The notes beneath the pieces are model-generated. The model ran no database searches. It saw nothing but the letters and a program-made list of their open reading frames with translations, and was not told the origin of the DNA. A stretch of 64,000 nucleotides of DNA from Oxyruncus cristatus (Eukaryota > Chordata > Aves > Passeriformes > Cotingidae): positions 1,304,734-1,368,733 of the forward strand of contig VXAY01003830.1 of assembly GCA_013399855.1 (NCBI GenBank). Reading direction: 5' to 3'. Below, piece after piece: positions 39,601 to 52,170 of the stretch. How positions within the stretch are numbered: the first letter of the stretch is position 1; every line of letters begins with the position of its first letter. The position numbers and the translations under genes are program-made.

Positions 39601-42600
39601 TCCCCAGGAGCTTTGATCTATTTTGAAACAGCATTAAGAAGCCCAGACACTGTGATTCTGCTGCACACAGTAATACGTCCTTCCCTTCGCTGTCACTAGT
39701 GAACTATGCCACAGCAGCATCAACCTGAAGCCAAAAGCAGCCAGGAGCTCTACTGATTACTTCCAGAAAGATGCAGCACAGAAAAGGACAGAGCTTTTGC
39801 AGAAAGACTACTGTCACTATAAGCAGAGATGATAATGTCAGCCAAATAGGGCAAGCTGTAGCACGCTGTACTAGGACACAGCTGAGTCGGAAAGGGCTTT
39901 GAAGAAAGAGGACATCACACTGTGGCAGGAGTGGAATATCTGTGTGGGGATTACCTCACCTGAGGAACACCTCCCAGTGCATTAAAATACAAGAGGCTAG
40001 TTGCTACAGGCATAAAACCAGAAGCCAATAATCTAATCAGGAAGAAGAGTCTTCATAGCAAAATCCTTCTACTGCTCAGTAAAAGAGTGAGGGGGAAACA
40101 TGCAGATGAACATGAAGTCACAGAATTGAGTTAGAAAGAAGATGGCAAGTGGAAGGAACTTGAGTTAGAGCTCATTTATTTTAGCTACATTAGCTTTAAG
40201 CAAATGACAGGTACAACAGCTGTAATGAAATGAGAGCAGACAAAACATGATGCAGGCAAAAGCAGGATGAAAAACCTGAAGACATGATGAGGAGAAAAAG
40301 TTGAAATCTAAGGACAGAACAGTAACAATTTCCTCTAAAATACAAAAAGGAAATTGCACAATGAAAAGCTACTAAAAATTAATAAATCAGGAGACAATAA
40401 TACTGAACAGTCTTGGAAACACATAATTTTGAACACAACAGTGTCAATCTAAAGTCTTTTGGATCAAGCTAAAACTTTCAGGAAACCCCACCTGAAGCTA
40501 TTTAATTAAGTAAAATTTAAAATGGATTTTGAATAAATAGGCAAAACTCTGAAGAGAATCTCCGGTCAAAAGAAAAAAACCCCAACCCTAAAATTAAGTA
40601 ACATTACTGCACATCTCTGACCCACAGATTTTCCTTCTCTCCCACCCCAGGAAGTTCCTGTGCTACAGTTTTAACTGGCTGAGATACACATTGCTTAGCC
40701 TGTAATTACTAGTTTTCAGCTGTACTTCACAAAACTCTTCTAGTTCAGAGAGATGCACAAGTTACAGTAAACTTAAGGTCTATTCATTTCAACTCCAGGA
40801 TATGAACTATACAAAAATGCTTTGACAATCTCATTAAACCTTCATATTATAAAGCAGCACATCTCAGCTACTTGAGGCGATTTTTAAGTAGAATTAAGAA
40901 TATTTGAGAAGCTGAAAAGTGCAATTTGGAACAAATCTACCTTTCTGTGCCCAACAATTAAAGATAGTTAGCTGTGCTCTGGCTAGTTATAAGAAATTAC
41001 AGCCATTATTAATTTCCTCATCCAAAAGAACATGTTGGTGTCTGAAAGAGATGTCATAGAAAGGGAAATGGGGCCTTCAAAAACACTATTATGCAGCTTC
41101 CCTAGAACTGTCACACAAACTGTCCAACTGTCCACTGAGAAGCTTTTCATAAGGAATTTGTTAAAACACATGTGCTCTAACGTGGCATTGTTGATACTTA
41201 CATGGAATAGAGAAAAGTTGAGAAGTTATGTGTTCTACTAAATGTGTTTCAAGATAAAATTCTGCTTAATGACTAGGCTTGAGAGTTCTAACAACACCTA
41301 CAAGTAGCAGAAACATGAATCATGCCAAAACAAGACATGATTATGAAGTAAATTTCAGGAATATCATTAAGACAGTAAAGGAAACTCGTATCAAAGCTTT
41401 TATTATATCTAAATATCAAGAATGTTTAAAAGTTATAAATATCACACAAGAAGTTAGAAATGGAAAAGTTCTTTCTCAGGATTCTTCCTCCAGTCCTCAA
41501 ATATCGGTTACACAATAAACACAGATATCTCAAAGACAATAGTCAAACTGAATATTATTTGATGGTACCAGTTGTTTCACTTGATGAAACTGGCAACTTC
41601 TGTAATCCTTGGTTCTCCTACATGCTTCTTTTCATATTATCTTCCTAGTTTGTGAAGACATTATCTGAATTTGGTTAAAAACAACTTTAAATTAAATTGA
41701 CATTAATCTGCCACAAAATGAAAAACATCAGTTTCTCTTTTACCTAGACCATGGGACAGGTATTGATTAGAACCTGTCTGATTTCCGAGAGGCCTAAACC
41801 GCATTAATACAATGAAATTTAGCAGTTGAACAAGAAATGCTGCAATGTAATTTCAGCAATGGGATTTCATTCAGATGGAGCTCCATCCTAAAATATTCAT
41901 GCTATACTTTACTAGCTCACTATGGTAAACTAGGATTCCAAAACAATGGTAGTGCCCAAGAGACATCACAAGCAATATGAGATGGAAGACAAGCATTACA
42001 GATGACAACCATGTATCTCTCAACAGCCACTTAGCCTACTAAAGACAATGGATGGCTAGAACAGAAACAAACTATTATAAATAGGTGCAAATGAGAAATA
42101 GCTGCAGAATGAGAGTGAGTATAATGGTAAAAGTATGTGCCTTTCCTTTTAACTAGTCAGGATAATCTGAGGTCTTAAAAAACACTGAAACCATTACTTT
42201 GAATTACTAAGTTAATATAAACAACTCACCAATAATTTCATTTTAAACACAAAATAGCTGCCTTTTGTTTGTAAACAAGCTCAGTCAACTGGCAGCTATT
42301 TCAACCCTACCAAGGAGACTTTACACACGAAACTGACAAGAAAACTGTGGAGTGCCAGGCTAGTTTTTATAGCACTGCCATAGAAAGAGCACAACTGCCC
42401 GGAAGTTTGCTGAGCAATTACACATACAAAACAGATACATGGCATGCTCTATACTCTTTTATGCACATGCTGCAAGTAAATTTTGAAGAAAACCACTGCA
42501 TGTTTTACTCACATTAAAAAGAACTCATCTCAGAAAGTCTAGGTGACCACAAAGCAAGCTACAGTGGATTCATAGCACATTAACTAATCTACAGTGATTG

Positions 42601-45600
42601 CCCACGTTTGCACACTTATCCTGCAATAAACTTGAGACATCTCTCTTTTTAAAAGCAGCACAGCAGGCCACCCTGCACACTGTTACCCAGGTGTCTCAAA
42701 CGTGCTACACATCCACACCCAACCTTACCCAGCAAGTCGGGCGAGGAAGGAGCTGCATACCACTTCTCTGAAGTTCCCTCTCCTGGCCTTTTTCTTTTTA
42801 ATTAATTAATCAGAAAAGACCCTTCAGATCGAAACTTGAAAAAAAATTAAGTTTGATCCAATCTGGTTCAAGAACAGCTAAACAGGAACACCCATAAAAT
42901 AGATTATGAAAGTCACGGATAACTTAAGGAAATAATTAGCAGGCCTAAAGCAAAGCCTCCATGGGAGTGGGTACAGCTCAGTACTAGGTGCAGGTACAGA
43001 TGTGTCCATTTGCAACCTTTGGAACCCTATCAAGAAGAAAGTTTCAGCATACTAAACAGGATTCAGAAGCATATGGACAAGAAACTCAATCTAAATTTAC
43101 TGAAATACTGTTAATAATTTACCATATAATTTGAAGATTGTCTGATGTGCTAAAATGTTTAAAACTATCTGGATTTAACTAACAACAGTGAGGAAGAACA
43201 AACAAGCAAAAAAATAAACAGTCCCAAATTTCACTAATACTGCAATGCTGCTTTAATAGCTGATGCTGCTACTAAAGCAGCAGTATCAAAGTTCTTTTGC
43301 TTGTTAGCGAGTTCTACCTTCTCCTTTACTTTTTCACTTTACATTTGTGTCCCGTGTAGATGAGCTGATAAAACTCCAAAATGTAGATTTAAAAAAACAT
43401 GTCACATTCCAGTATCAATTTCAGTCACAGTATCAAGTGTTCCATCTTAAATTCACAGGCACTAATCTCAAGTGAGCATTAACATAAAACAACGTAATTT
43501 TTGCAGTGAAGAAAACTATTTCTTCTGCCATTACAAGGCTGCAGACAATTTTGTAACGGAGTATGAAAATGTCTGTATTACACAAAACAAGGAAAAGAAT
43601 GGAGGTAACCAGCACCCTTTATCGTCTATTATCACCCACAGCAAGGTCCTTCTGAAATCAAAAGTAAAGACAAATCTAAGCTTCTCTAGGCAGACATGCA
43701 AAATAGGCAAGATGAATCAATCTTTAATGCACAAACTATGATTTAAATTTAGTTTGTTTCCACAAGAGATTTCCTCAGCTGCTAAGTGATCTTTGACTTT
43801 TACAGTGTATAATCCCATATTTTAAACAGGATTTTGGGTTAAGCAGTAGTGACCCAAATCCATTTGAACCTGAAAGAGTTCATATGAGGTTTAAATTTCA
43901 TCCAGTACATTCACCCTTTCAGTTGATTCAATTACTTTTTGAGAGAACTTGCATAACCAAGACCTTAAGAGCAGGATCTTTATGAAACAGTTTAAGTGAA
44001 ATCCACTTACTCACACCATCCCTCCTATCTTCACAGGCTTGTTTCTTTTTGATTGCTCCACTAGCCCTCTGAAAATTTCAAACTTCATTTAGAGCAATTA
44101 CCTCCATTCATCAAATGCACAAATACAAAATCATCTCACCTTCATAAGAAACAAAAATGGTTTTGAAGTATTTAGTGCCTCAATAGTTGAATTAAAAGGT
44201 GTTCAGAAATTCCAGGAGCTTGACTTCCATTTTTATTGAGCAGTTCAGAAAAAAAAAAGTCATTAGTCTAGCCAAATCACATTTATCATTAACTGCATAT
44301 TAAACTAGAGTAGGAAAAGACAAGGTTTTTTTAATTACACATTCATATTTTGTGATGTGTGCAACAATAAGTAAATTTTAACAACTGCTCTTTTCTAGGT
44401 GCGTTTGTGTCTCAGTCAGTGTCCCACATCTGAGACTGAATTAGTTGCTAAAACATATTTTAGCATTATACTTGCCGAAACGCTAGTAAAGAAATGAAGA
44501 CATGCAAAAGACTGCATTTAAGTTTTATTATCTTTTGAGGACTAGAACTTGCACAGAAACATGACGGTGCCACAAGAACTGGCAGCATGAGTAATGTGCC
44601 AAACACCTGACACCAGCAAGAGCAGTGCTCAGCAAACCAGTGCTCAGCACTGTGGCTGCCCCACCAGCGTCCAGAACCGTGTCAACAAAAACACAGCACT
44701 TATGGCACCACTGTCACCACACACTGTTGTGACATTAACTCTCACGGAAGAGATGCACGATACTGCCCATGATTTAGGATTCACATATAAAGCTACAACA
44801 TCTATTGTCACTAGAGTTCATGACACTGCCAAACTTGGCCATACCATTCTACATTTACTGTGCAAATATTCTATACATTACTATATTCTATTTCCATCAA
44901 GGGCTATAAGCCAGCAGATTACAAGGCATACACTGAGAAATAAGAGTAGCTGCCTTGCACAGACTTGTCATTTGGGAGATGATGCCTTGTGTTAATTTAG
45001 CGTTGGATGAGAATAAACTTATGCTCTCATACTTCTCCAGTGGATCAGGCTGGAAGTCAGGCAAATGACTTCTCCAAGGAAGTGCACACACTGTCTCCTC
45101 CCTAAGCAACTAAAACATTGCTCATACATGGAATCATTCCAGCATTTTTAAAGGCGTTTCTAAATCTGAAAGACATCTTTGTTTGTTTTTTAAATTTGTC
45201 TGCACGTTTGCTTCCAAAGATCTTTTAGATCAACGTACAATCAGTTCTGCCCCAAGTCAGACTGCTTGTGTTACACTTTTCCTCCCTGTACATGCTTGCC
45301 TTGCATTTCTCTGTTGACACTGTGCTCCTCCCCACTATTTCTCCTGCAGCTCTAAAGCTGCTCAACAACTGTCATAGGAAACTTCAAAACGACAGCTGGA
45401 CAACAGTGTGATGTTTCGAGAGAGCAAAGCCTGATTCTCAGTGGAAGCTCATCCAAGTGTAATAATGACAAGGCTAACAGCCACCTGCAGGTGTTTCTGC
45501 TGGAGCAGCAGGGTAAGCAATCCATTTAAAAAGACGAACCACCTAAGGGAAGCCGTGGCTTACATCATTAGCAACAAACGAGAACACCTAAAGGCAACAC

Positions 45601-46103
45601 GTTTATGAGACGAAAAAGTGTGTTACATTTGCTGCCTTCACAACTGAAAGATATCAAGGCATAAAACACGCCTGATACGCGTCTGAAGTGTAACTACCTG
45701 TGGACAAATTCTAAACTATCCAAGAAATTTCACACAAGTTTCCCAACGCCTCCACACCTCCTGAACTCGCGGAAACACTGAGGGCTGATCCTGCGGCAGC
45801 ACAGGAGCCGCTCCGGTCTCCGAGGGACTCGGTGTAACGCTGCCACCGAGGCCGAACAGCAGCGCGGAGCCGCGGGCCTGCGGGGAGGTGCGATGTGCTC
45901 TGCAGAAAGCACAACACCCTTCCCCAGCAGGCTTCGGTACGTCTCGGAGAGCTAATTAATCCCTTCACCCAGCCCAGAGGGCGAGGCTGCCGCCGCACAC
46001 AAAGCCCCGAGACCCCCTCCGACACCAGAGACGCGCCTGGAAACGGCCCCTTCCTCCCGGGCTCGGCGGGGGAAAGGGACGCGGAGCCCTGCCCGCCCCC
46101 CTC
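36649..46103 (-). other. SLAIN2: SLAIN2 intron 1 (visible part)
   Basis: The visible part is about 9.5 kb; the donor must be inside the assembly gap. The acceptor is CTCTTTTCCAG. It is AT-rich until about 45.7 kb, then rises into the CpG island. No interspersed repeat was recognised, which is unusual compared with the CR1-bearing flanks. It contains a 50-nt imperfect hairpin at 43237-43286. The 133-codon plus-strand open frame at 44594-44995 resembles nothing known. Confidence 0.8.
43237..43286. repeat. Imperfect hairpin in SLAIN2 intron 1
   Basis: The left arm has ATACTG, a 5-nt bulge CAATG and CTGCTTTAATAGC. After a loop of about 7 nt, the right arm has GCTACTAAAGCAG followed by CAGTAT. 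The inner stem pairs 12 of 13 positions and the outer stem 6 of 6. It could fold in the SLAIN2 pre-mRNA. Confidence 0.8.
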
Positions 46104-46589
46104 NNNNNNNNNNNNNNNNNNNNNNNNNNNNNNNNNNNNNNNNNNNNNNNNNNNNNNNNNNNNNNNNNNNNNNNNNNNNNNNNNNNNNNNNNNNNNNNNN
46201 NNNNNNNNNNNNNNNNNNNNNNNNNNNNNNNNNNNNNNNNNNNNNNNNNNNNNNNNNNNNNNNNNNNNNNNNNNNNNNNNNNNNNNNNNNNNNNNNNNNN
46301 NNNNNNNNNNNNNNNNNNNNNNNNNNNNNNNNNNNNNNNNNNNNNNNNNNNNNNNNNNNNNNNNNNNNNNNNNNNNNNNNNNNNNNNNNNNNNNNNNNNN
46401 NNNNNNNNNNNNNNNNNNNNNNNNNNNNNNNNNNNNNNNNNNNNNNNNNNNNNNNNNNNNNNNNNNNNNNNNNNNNNNNNNNNNNNNNNNNNNNNNNNNN
46501 NNNNNNNNNNNNNNNNNNNNNNNNNNNNNNNNNNNNNNNNNNNNNNNNNNNNNNNNNNNNNNNNNNNNNNNNNNNNNNNNNNNNNNNNN
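46104..46589. other. SLAIN2: Assembly gap (486 N), presumably holding SLAIN2 exon 1
   Basis: There are 486 consecutive undetermined bases in the most GC-rich part of the window. The coding part of human SLAIN2 exon 1 is about 390 bases and would fit. Left of the gap, the minus-strand sequence has no SLAIN2-like coding or donor consistent with TG|gt, so the exon 1 donor must also be inside. The N count may be an estimate rather than true length. Confidence 0.8.
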
Positions 46590-47137
46590 GGGGCGCAGGA
46601 CGCACATCCGGCCGCCGCCGCCGCCGCCATGGGCACCGCCCCGCACGGCCCCCGGAACCGCCGCCGCTCGCACCGCCCCGCGCGCCGCCCTTGTTCGGGT
46701 GGGACGGGACGAGGCGAGATGGGGTGGTGTCGGTTTGGGGCCCCGTCAGCGCAGGCTGTGCCGCACCCCCGCCTGGCGCTGTCTGAGGGGCTCCTCCGGC
46801 AACCTCGCTCCTGAGGGAACAACCTGGTCAGGCCTGGTCTGCCCTCCCGTCCGTGTCGGGGGGGCCACAAATCCCAGATAGGAGTTGTACGGGAAGCCCT
46901 GGGATACCTTCCCAAAATGTTCAAAACCTCTAAAGGATACGAGGTGTGCCCTTGTCCAAGGCCCTGGTGGTGGTGTTGGACCTGCCCTATGTGACAGACT
47001 TGTGAACTGAATATTGATTGAGCCTTTCATATTGTATAAATAAATGCATATTCATTTAAAAATAGACGTGACCTTGCCATCTATAGCAAGACTCTTACAC
47101 TTTTGGGTTTAAGGAATTAGTGGGGCTGGGGGGTTTG
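46590..47137. other. Promoter-side flank of CpG island
   Basis: This is GC-rich to about 46880, then ordinary. An NcoI palindrome CCATGG at 46627-46632 places an ATG on both strands: plus, in a near-perfect Kozak context after the GCC run, opening a 61-codon Arg/Pro-rich frame; minus, opening a poly-Ala frame that enters the gap. Neither is supported as a real protein. AATAAA occurs on the plus strand at about 47038. Confidence 0.5.
46611..46628. repeat. (GCC)6 trinucleotide repeat
   Basis: Six uninterrupted GCC units immediately beside the assembly gap, probably in the SLAIN2 5'UTR or promoter. The repeat and GC content may explain why assembly failed here. Confidence 0.9.
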
Positions 47138-47395
47138 TCACAGAATTACGGAATGGGTAAGGTTGGAAGGGACCATAGTGCATCATCAGGTCCAACCTTC
47201 CTGCTGAAGCGGTGTCATCCTGGAGCACATTGCACAGGATTGTGCCCAGACAGTTCCTGAGTATCAGACTCCACAACCTCTCTGTGCAATCTGTTCCAGT
47301 GCATGGTCCTTCACACAGTAAAGAACATCCTGTATTCAGGTGGAACTTGCTGTGCATCCGTTTCTGCCCATTTCCTCTTGTCCAATTGCTTGGGA
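47138..47395 (-). mobile_element. CR1 LINE fragment, about 260 bp
   Basis: The plus strand begins TCACAGAATTACGGAATGG and continues 'ggttggaagggaccatagtg', 'tcctggagcacattgcacag', and a 'cacagtaaagaacatcctgt' block near the left-to-right middle. This is the antisense of CR1 3' sequence. It becomes unrecognisable near 47395. Confidence 0.88.
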
Positions 47396-50300
47396 CATCT
47401 TGTGTCTTGGGACATACTGTATTTCCAAACTTCATCTGCAGGCATTGTGGGGATGCTCTGCGTCCCAATTCTCCATGCCACTGAGAGACAGTGCCCTTTG
47501 TGACATCCCTTCAGAAGTTTTTTCCTCTTCCCAAGCTTTACCTTGGGAATGAAGTCAATAGCTTCATTTTGGAGCCTGCACTTGCTGGTGAGAGGAAGCA
47601 ACCAGTATGTGGGCCAGAGGAGGGCTGGGCTCTGCAAGGGCTGGCACTGCAGGGAGTAGCATTTACCAGGCTTAGGAAGGGAAGAAAGGAAACAAGACTA
47701 GGGTGCTCAGACCTGTGAGGTGTGCTGAGAAGGTGCAAAGCTTAGGGGCAGTAAATGCCACATAATTTGGGTTGTGTTAGGTATGGTGCACGGACTGCTG
47801 CGTTATAAATGCTGCCAGCCATACAGCACCCTTATGTATGGGAACAAGACTGGGGTCACTTCCTTGCCTTATGCAGCACTCTCTCCTTATACATTTAAAG
47901 ATTATATTCTCTGTATGTACAGCATTATTCAAGAATTTATGCTGGGGTGGTTATCCACTGTCACTGTTAGGTCCTCATCAGAATCTAAGCCTTTGATCCA
48001 TAAACACAATTTGTGTCATTGTTACCCCCAAACCAATATCACCCTAAATATTTAAGTATTAAAATACTGCTGGGCTGGTATCTTTTAATAAAGCAATTTA
48101 AATTATTCTTATGGTAAACTGTCTTAATTATCTGATAGCAAACCAAACTTTTATCAGCAGCAGACTTTGCCACAGAATTTGTATAATTCTTATACCTATA
48201 AAACTATTAAACTGTTTTGGCCCATGAGCTGAGACCTTTGGTACCCTGCTCACTGACACCACATTAAAAACCATCAATTGCAACTCTTGCAGACTGGTCT
48301 GTAAACCAGTTTGTAAATCCAGCTCATTCTTAGGTCTGTACAATTTGGTACAAAGTCAAGTGCCTTAAAGGAATCCAGATATATTCTGTAAGAACAGTTA
48401 CTTTATTAACAGAACTTACAGTCCTTCAAAAGGCAAGCAAAACATTATAAAGACTTGTGACATTAAGGATCGTCTGTGACACTGACACTTTCAGTGACAC
48501 TGCTGACAATTCAGTGGTTGGTGGGTCTTAACCTATGCAGGAAAGTTTATTCCAAATTAGAACATTTATAACAGGACCATGCAATATAGCATTCTAATTC
48601 TTCTCTAAGAATATTATTCCTCAGACCAAATGTCAGTGGCACAATAAATCTTCAGTTACTTGCATTAATCATACTTTTATAGTAGCAATACAAGTTTAAT
48701 CCTTTCTATCCTGCAGCTACTGGGATCAGGATGGGACTGGTGGCTGGAGCTGGGAGTGTGACGGAGTGTGGCAGGGTGTGAAGGGGGGCTGTGACAAATG
48801 GCTCTGCCAGGAGACATAGGCAGTGTGGAGAAGGACCAGGACCAGGACCAGAAACAGACCTAGGTTTCTGGGAGCTGCTGCCGAACTGCAGCTGTTTGTG
48901 GTGATTATGTCATATTTAAGGGTCTCCTCTGTGATATCATGGGGCAGCTCTGAGAGCTCTTCAGTGGTCACTGTGCTGCCTGCATCTGCCTCCTCTTTTT
49001 CTTCCTTCTCTCTTCCTCTTTCCCCAGCCCATTTTATGGTCTGCCTGTCCCCCAGATTCCCTACTGCAACTTTCTGCCCCCTGCTGACACCATTACTCTG
49101 CTGCCAGCAGCTCTAGCAATTTTTTCTCCCTATGATACACTCCCCATAGGTATGTGGACAAGGGGAAAGGAACATGAGAAAAAAAATTCGGAATGGACAA
49201 ATCATCTGCTGTTTTTATAAAGAGAAAGGGCAATTGAGATGAACAAAGGGAGTAACTGCTTAATAGTCACCACAGTCTGTGGTTGAATAGCAAGGACCAT
49301 GATCCTGCCTTCTCCTTCACTCTTGTGCTGCGAATGTCCTCCTCATGTTCTGGGAACTGAGGAGCAGCAAGTCTTGGACCAGAAGCTTCCTTTTAAAGAA
49401 CAGGTCAATGACAGGCTCCCCTGAGCTTCACAGTCATCAAATTCCAAGCCAGCACTGGCCAGATGTGAGAGACCACACCCGAGCAGAGGCCCCTGGGTGA
49501 TTATACACAAATAACATTGATTGATTGTAATGCCACAAAAACGAAACCTTTCCATTGTGTCACAAGAGCAAGAGAAATTCTTCTGCATGTGAAATTAGAT
49601 CTTTGGCAGATTTTTTTTTGAACAGCTGCATTTTGCACCCCTGCTATCTTTTCCACAGACACACAGAAGGAAGGGAAAAGCAGCCTTTCTGCAGCAGTAT
49701 TTTCCACATCTCAGGATCTGCATGGGTGCTTCTCTTCTCTGACTTGAGGCAGGTTCTTAACTCACACGATGAGAGGAAACGAGGACCACTCCCTCCAAAG
49801 GAAAAGAAGTCTAAGCAAGGCTCCTGTATCACTCAAGTAATTCAGCATACATCCCTCTGACAAGTGGTTCCTAGAAAAAGGCTGCCAGAAGCCTTGCTTT
49901 GACAGCCTTTTTGCTCCCTAGCATGGACATCCCTGTGGTTAGTTTCTCACCGCTGTGATTTGCTAAATTGTTGTCTTTACATCTGGTAACACTGTCCGAT
50001 TTTGAAACCTTTATTTCACTTGTCACCTGGGAGGACAATCCTTCAGGGAGAATAGTACATGAAGATGGGCAGATGTATGGTGGAGAGTTAACATTTGTAG
50101 CAAATATTTAACTTCATACCTGGAGAATTAGACTGGTTTTTAGGCAGCTTTGTTTTTTCTCCCGTAGAAGGGTTGTTGCCTGCCAGACTTCTCAAAGGAG
50201 GTGTTCAGCAGGCCCACACATGTTTGTGTTAGGCAGTGTTTATCTAAACCTTTGACAGAATAGAAAATATCATTTGCCTTTTCACTGTGTAGTATGTGCA

Positions 50301-51058
50301 GACATTGAATACAGAGTGGAAGAAATACTCTCCTGTCATTATATGTCCTTGACAGAATTAATGTTGAAAGTGTTTGTCTGGTTCTACCAAAAGAAGCAAC
50401 ATTGTAACTTCAGTTACTTTTAAAAGATATCTCTGAGTATATCTGGCCTCAGCAGTCATAAGACAACACATTTAGGCCTTTAGAGTTGACTTAGGTTATT
50501 TGGAAACTCAAAAATACAGTCAGGGGCTCTGCACACATGGTCAGTACCTCTCCTCTAGAAACCATAAACAGCAGTGATCTTTAAAAGGCATCTGTGTGTA
50601 AATACACTTAAAAGTATTTATAAATGATTTTTAAAGCATTTACTGCTGAAAATATCATGGGTGAGAGACCCACAATCAGTAGATCGGTCTTCTTACCAAA
50701 TTACAAGCCTGCCTGAAGGGCAGACAAAATTCCAAGTAAGTTCTGCCATTGAAAGCACATCTATCTTTGGTATCAAGTATAAAATATAGTTCTTTGGCAT
50801 GAATCTATATGCCTGTTCTTTTTCTGCACAGAAAAAGAAGGTGTTAGCATTTTGACCACAACCTTCTTAAAACATGCATTTTATGCTCTGGAGCCAGAGC
50901 AATTCTAGGATACTGCACAGATTCCTCATGAGGCTGGTAATCATGCCATATCATGTGGCTAGAAAATGTATGAACATGTATGTACTTCAACCTTTATAAT
51001 TTTAATAATTAATTTACTGACTGCTCTTTTCAAATGTTATCATAACAAATATTTTGTG
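47396..51058. other. Intergenic DNA upstream of SLAIN2
   Basis: No gene is recognised. A GGACCA hexamer occurs in tandem near 48832-48851. A pyrimidine-rich tract ending in CAG near 49026 looks like a splice acceptor, but no credible exon follows. A 24-nt inverted repeat is at 50816-50839. TEC exons, expected in this direction, were looked for and not found. Confidence 0.55.
50816..50839. repeat. Short inverted repeat
   Basis: TTCTTTTTCTG (50816-50826), spacer CA, then its exact reverse complement CAGAAAAAGAA. This is an 11-bp perfect stem of low complexity. Confidence 0.8.
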
Positions 51059-52170
51059 TCACAGAATTACAGACTGGCTGAGGTTGGAAGGGACCTCTGG
51101 AGGTCATCTGGTTCAAGCCCTCTGCTCAAGCAAAGCCACCTAGTCAACTGTGTCCAGGTAGCTTTTGAATATCTCCAAGGATGGAGATGCCACAACCTGG
51201 CTGAACATTCTGTGCCAGTGCTCAGTCACCCTCACAGTAAAAAAAAAAATTGTTTCCTGATGTTCAGATGGAGCCTCCTGCATTTCAGTTTGTGCCCACT
51301 GCCTCTGGTCCTGTCACTGGGCTCTGATGGAAATAGCCTGTCTCTGTCCTCTTTGCACCCTCCCTTCAGGCATTTATATGAACTAGTAAGATCCACCCTC
51401 CATACCTTCTCTTTTCCAAGCTAAATAGTCCCAACTCTTAGCCTTTCCTCACAGGAGAAAGGCTCCAGTTCCTTCATCTTTGTGGTCCTTTGTTGGACTC
51501 TCTCTGGTATGTCCAGGTCTCCCTTGTAGTGAGCACAGAACTGCACCCAGGACTCCAGATGTGGCCTCACACCTGGACTTCTGAGTAGGAGGGAATAATC
51601 ACCACTCTTAGCCTGCTGGCAATGCTTTATCTAACACAGAGCAGGATACTCCTCACGTTCTTCATGGCAAGGACTTGTTGCTGTCTCAGCTTCAACTTGG
51701 TGTCCAGCCCAGGACCCCCAGTCCCTTTTCTGCCAAGCTGCTTTCCAGCTGGGTGGCCCCCAGCATAGATTGGTGCAGGGGGTTGTTTCTCCCCAGCTGC
51801 AGGACTTTGCACTTCTCCTAGTTGAAGGTTCTTGAGGTTCTCCAGACAGTCAAGGTCCCTCTGGATGACCCTCTGGTCTATCAGCCACTCCTCCCAGTTT
51901 CGTGTCATCGCAGACTTGCTGAGGGTACACTCTGCCCTATCATCCAGGTCATTAATGAAGACATTGAACAGGAGTAGACCAGTATTGACCTGTGGAGCAC
52001 AGCACTAGTCACCAACCTCCAGCTAAACTTCATGCTACTGACCACCACCTTCTGGGCCTGGATAACTGTGTATGACCCATATAATGTTTGAATATTCACA
52101 CTAAGCTCATCATCCTGGTATCTGAGTACCTTCCATAGGCCTAGTATCCTTTGCTCCTTCCATTTTTTGC
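51059..52170 (-). mobile_element. CR1 LINE fragment, about 1.1 kb, with decayed RT end
   Basis: The plus strand starts TCACAGAATTACAGACTGG, followed by 'ggaagggacctctggaggtc' and further antisense CR1 3'UTR blocks, with an A-run at 51239-51250. Farther right (51905-52180, minus frame) translation gives fragments such as WRLVTSAVLHRSILV and LMTWMIGQSV. These correspond to the CR1 reverse-transcriptase region near 'VTSGVPQGS...INDLDDG', but are clearly mutated. Frames are broken between segments. The element is 5'-truncated and dead. Confidence 0.92.

Larger units (their letters stand above)
45770..46880. promoter_or_regulatory. SLAIN2: CpG island, SLAIN2 promoter and exon 1 region
   Basis: The sequence changes sharply from AT-rich to GC- and CpG-rich on both sides of the gap. 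It sits where the SLAIN2 5' end is expected from the exon order. There is no TATA box that decides a start. Six GCC units lie at 46611-46628, just outside the gap. Boundaries are judged by eye. It may be bidirectional, as CpG-island promoters often are. Confidence 0.85.

Noticed and set aside
44594..44995. 133-codon plus-strand frame in SLAIN2 intron 1
   Set aside because: No recognisable domain, no splice context, and about one frame of this length is expected by chance in 64 kb on six frames.
45711..46924. Several 200-330 codon open frames across the CpG island
   Set aside because: Most of their length is the N gap, which cannot contain a called stop; the flanking residues are GC-driven Ala/Arg/Pro/Gly and do not match SLAIN2.
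48990..49120. Pyrimidine tract plus CAG resembling a splice acceptor near 49026
   Set aside because: No open, family-like coding sequence and no convincing donor follow; treated as chance low-complexity sequence.
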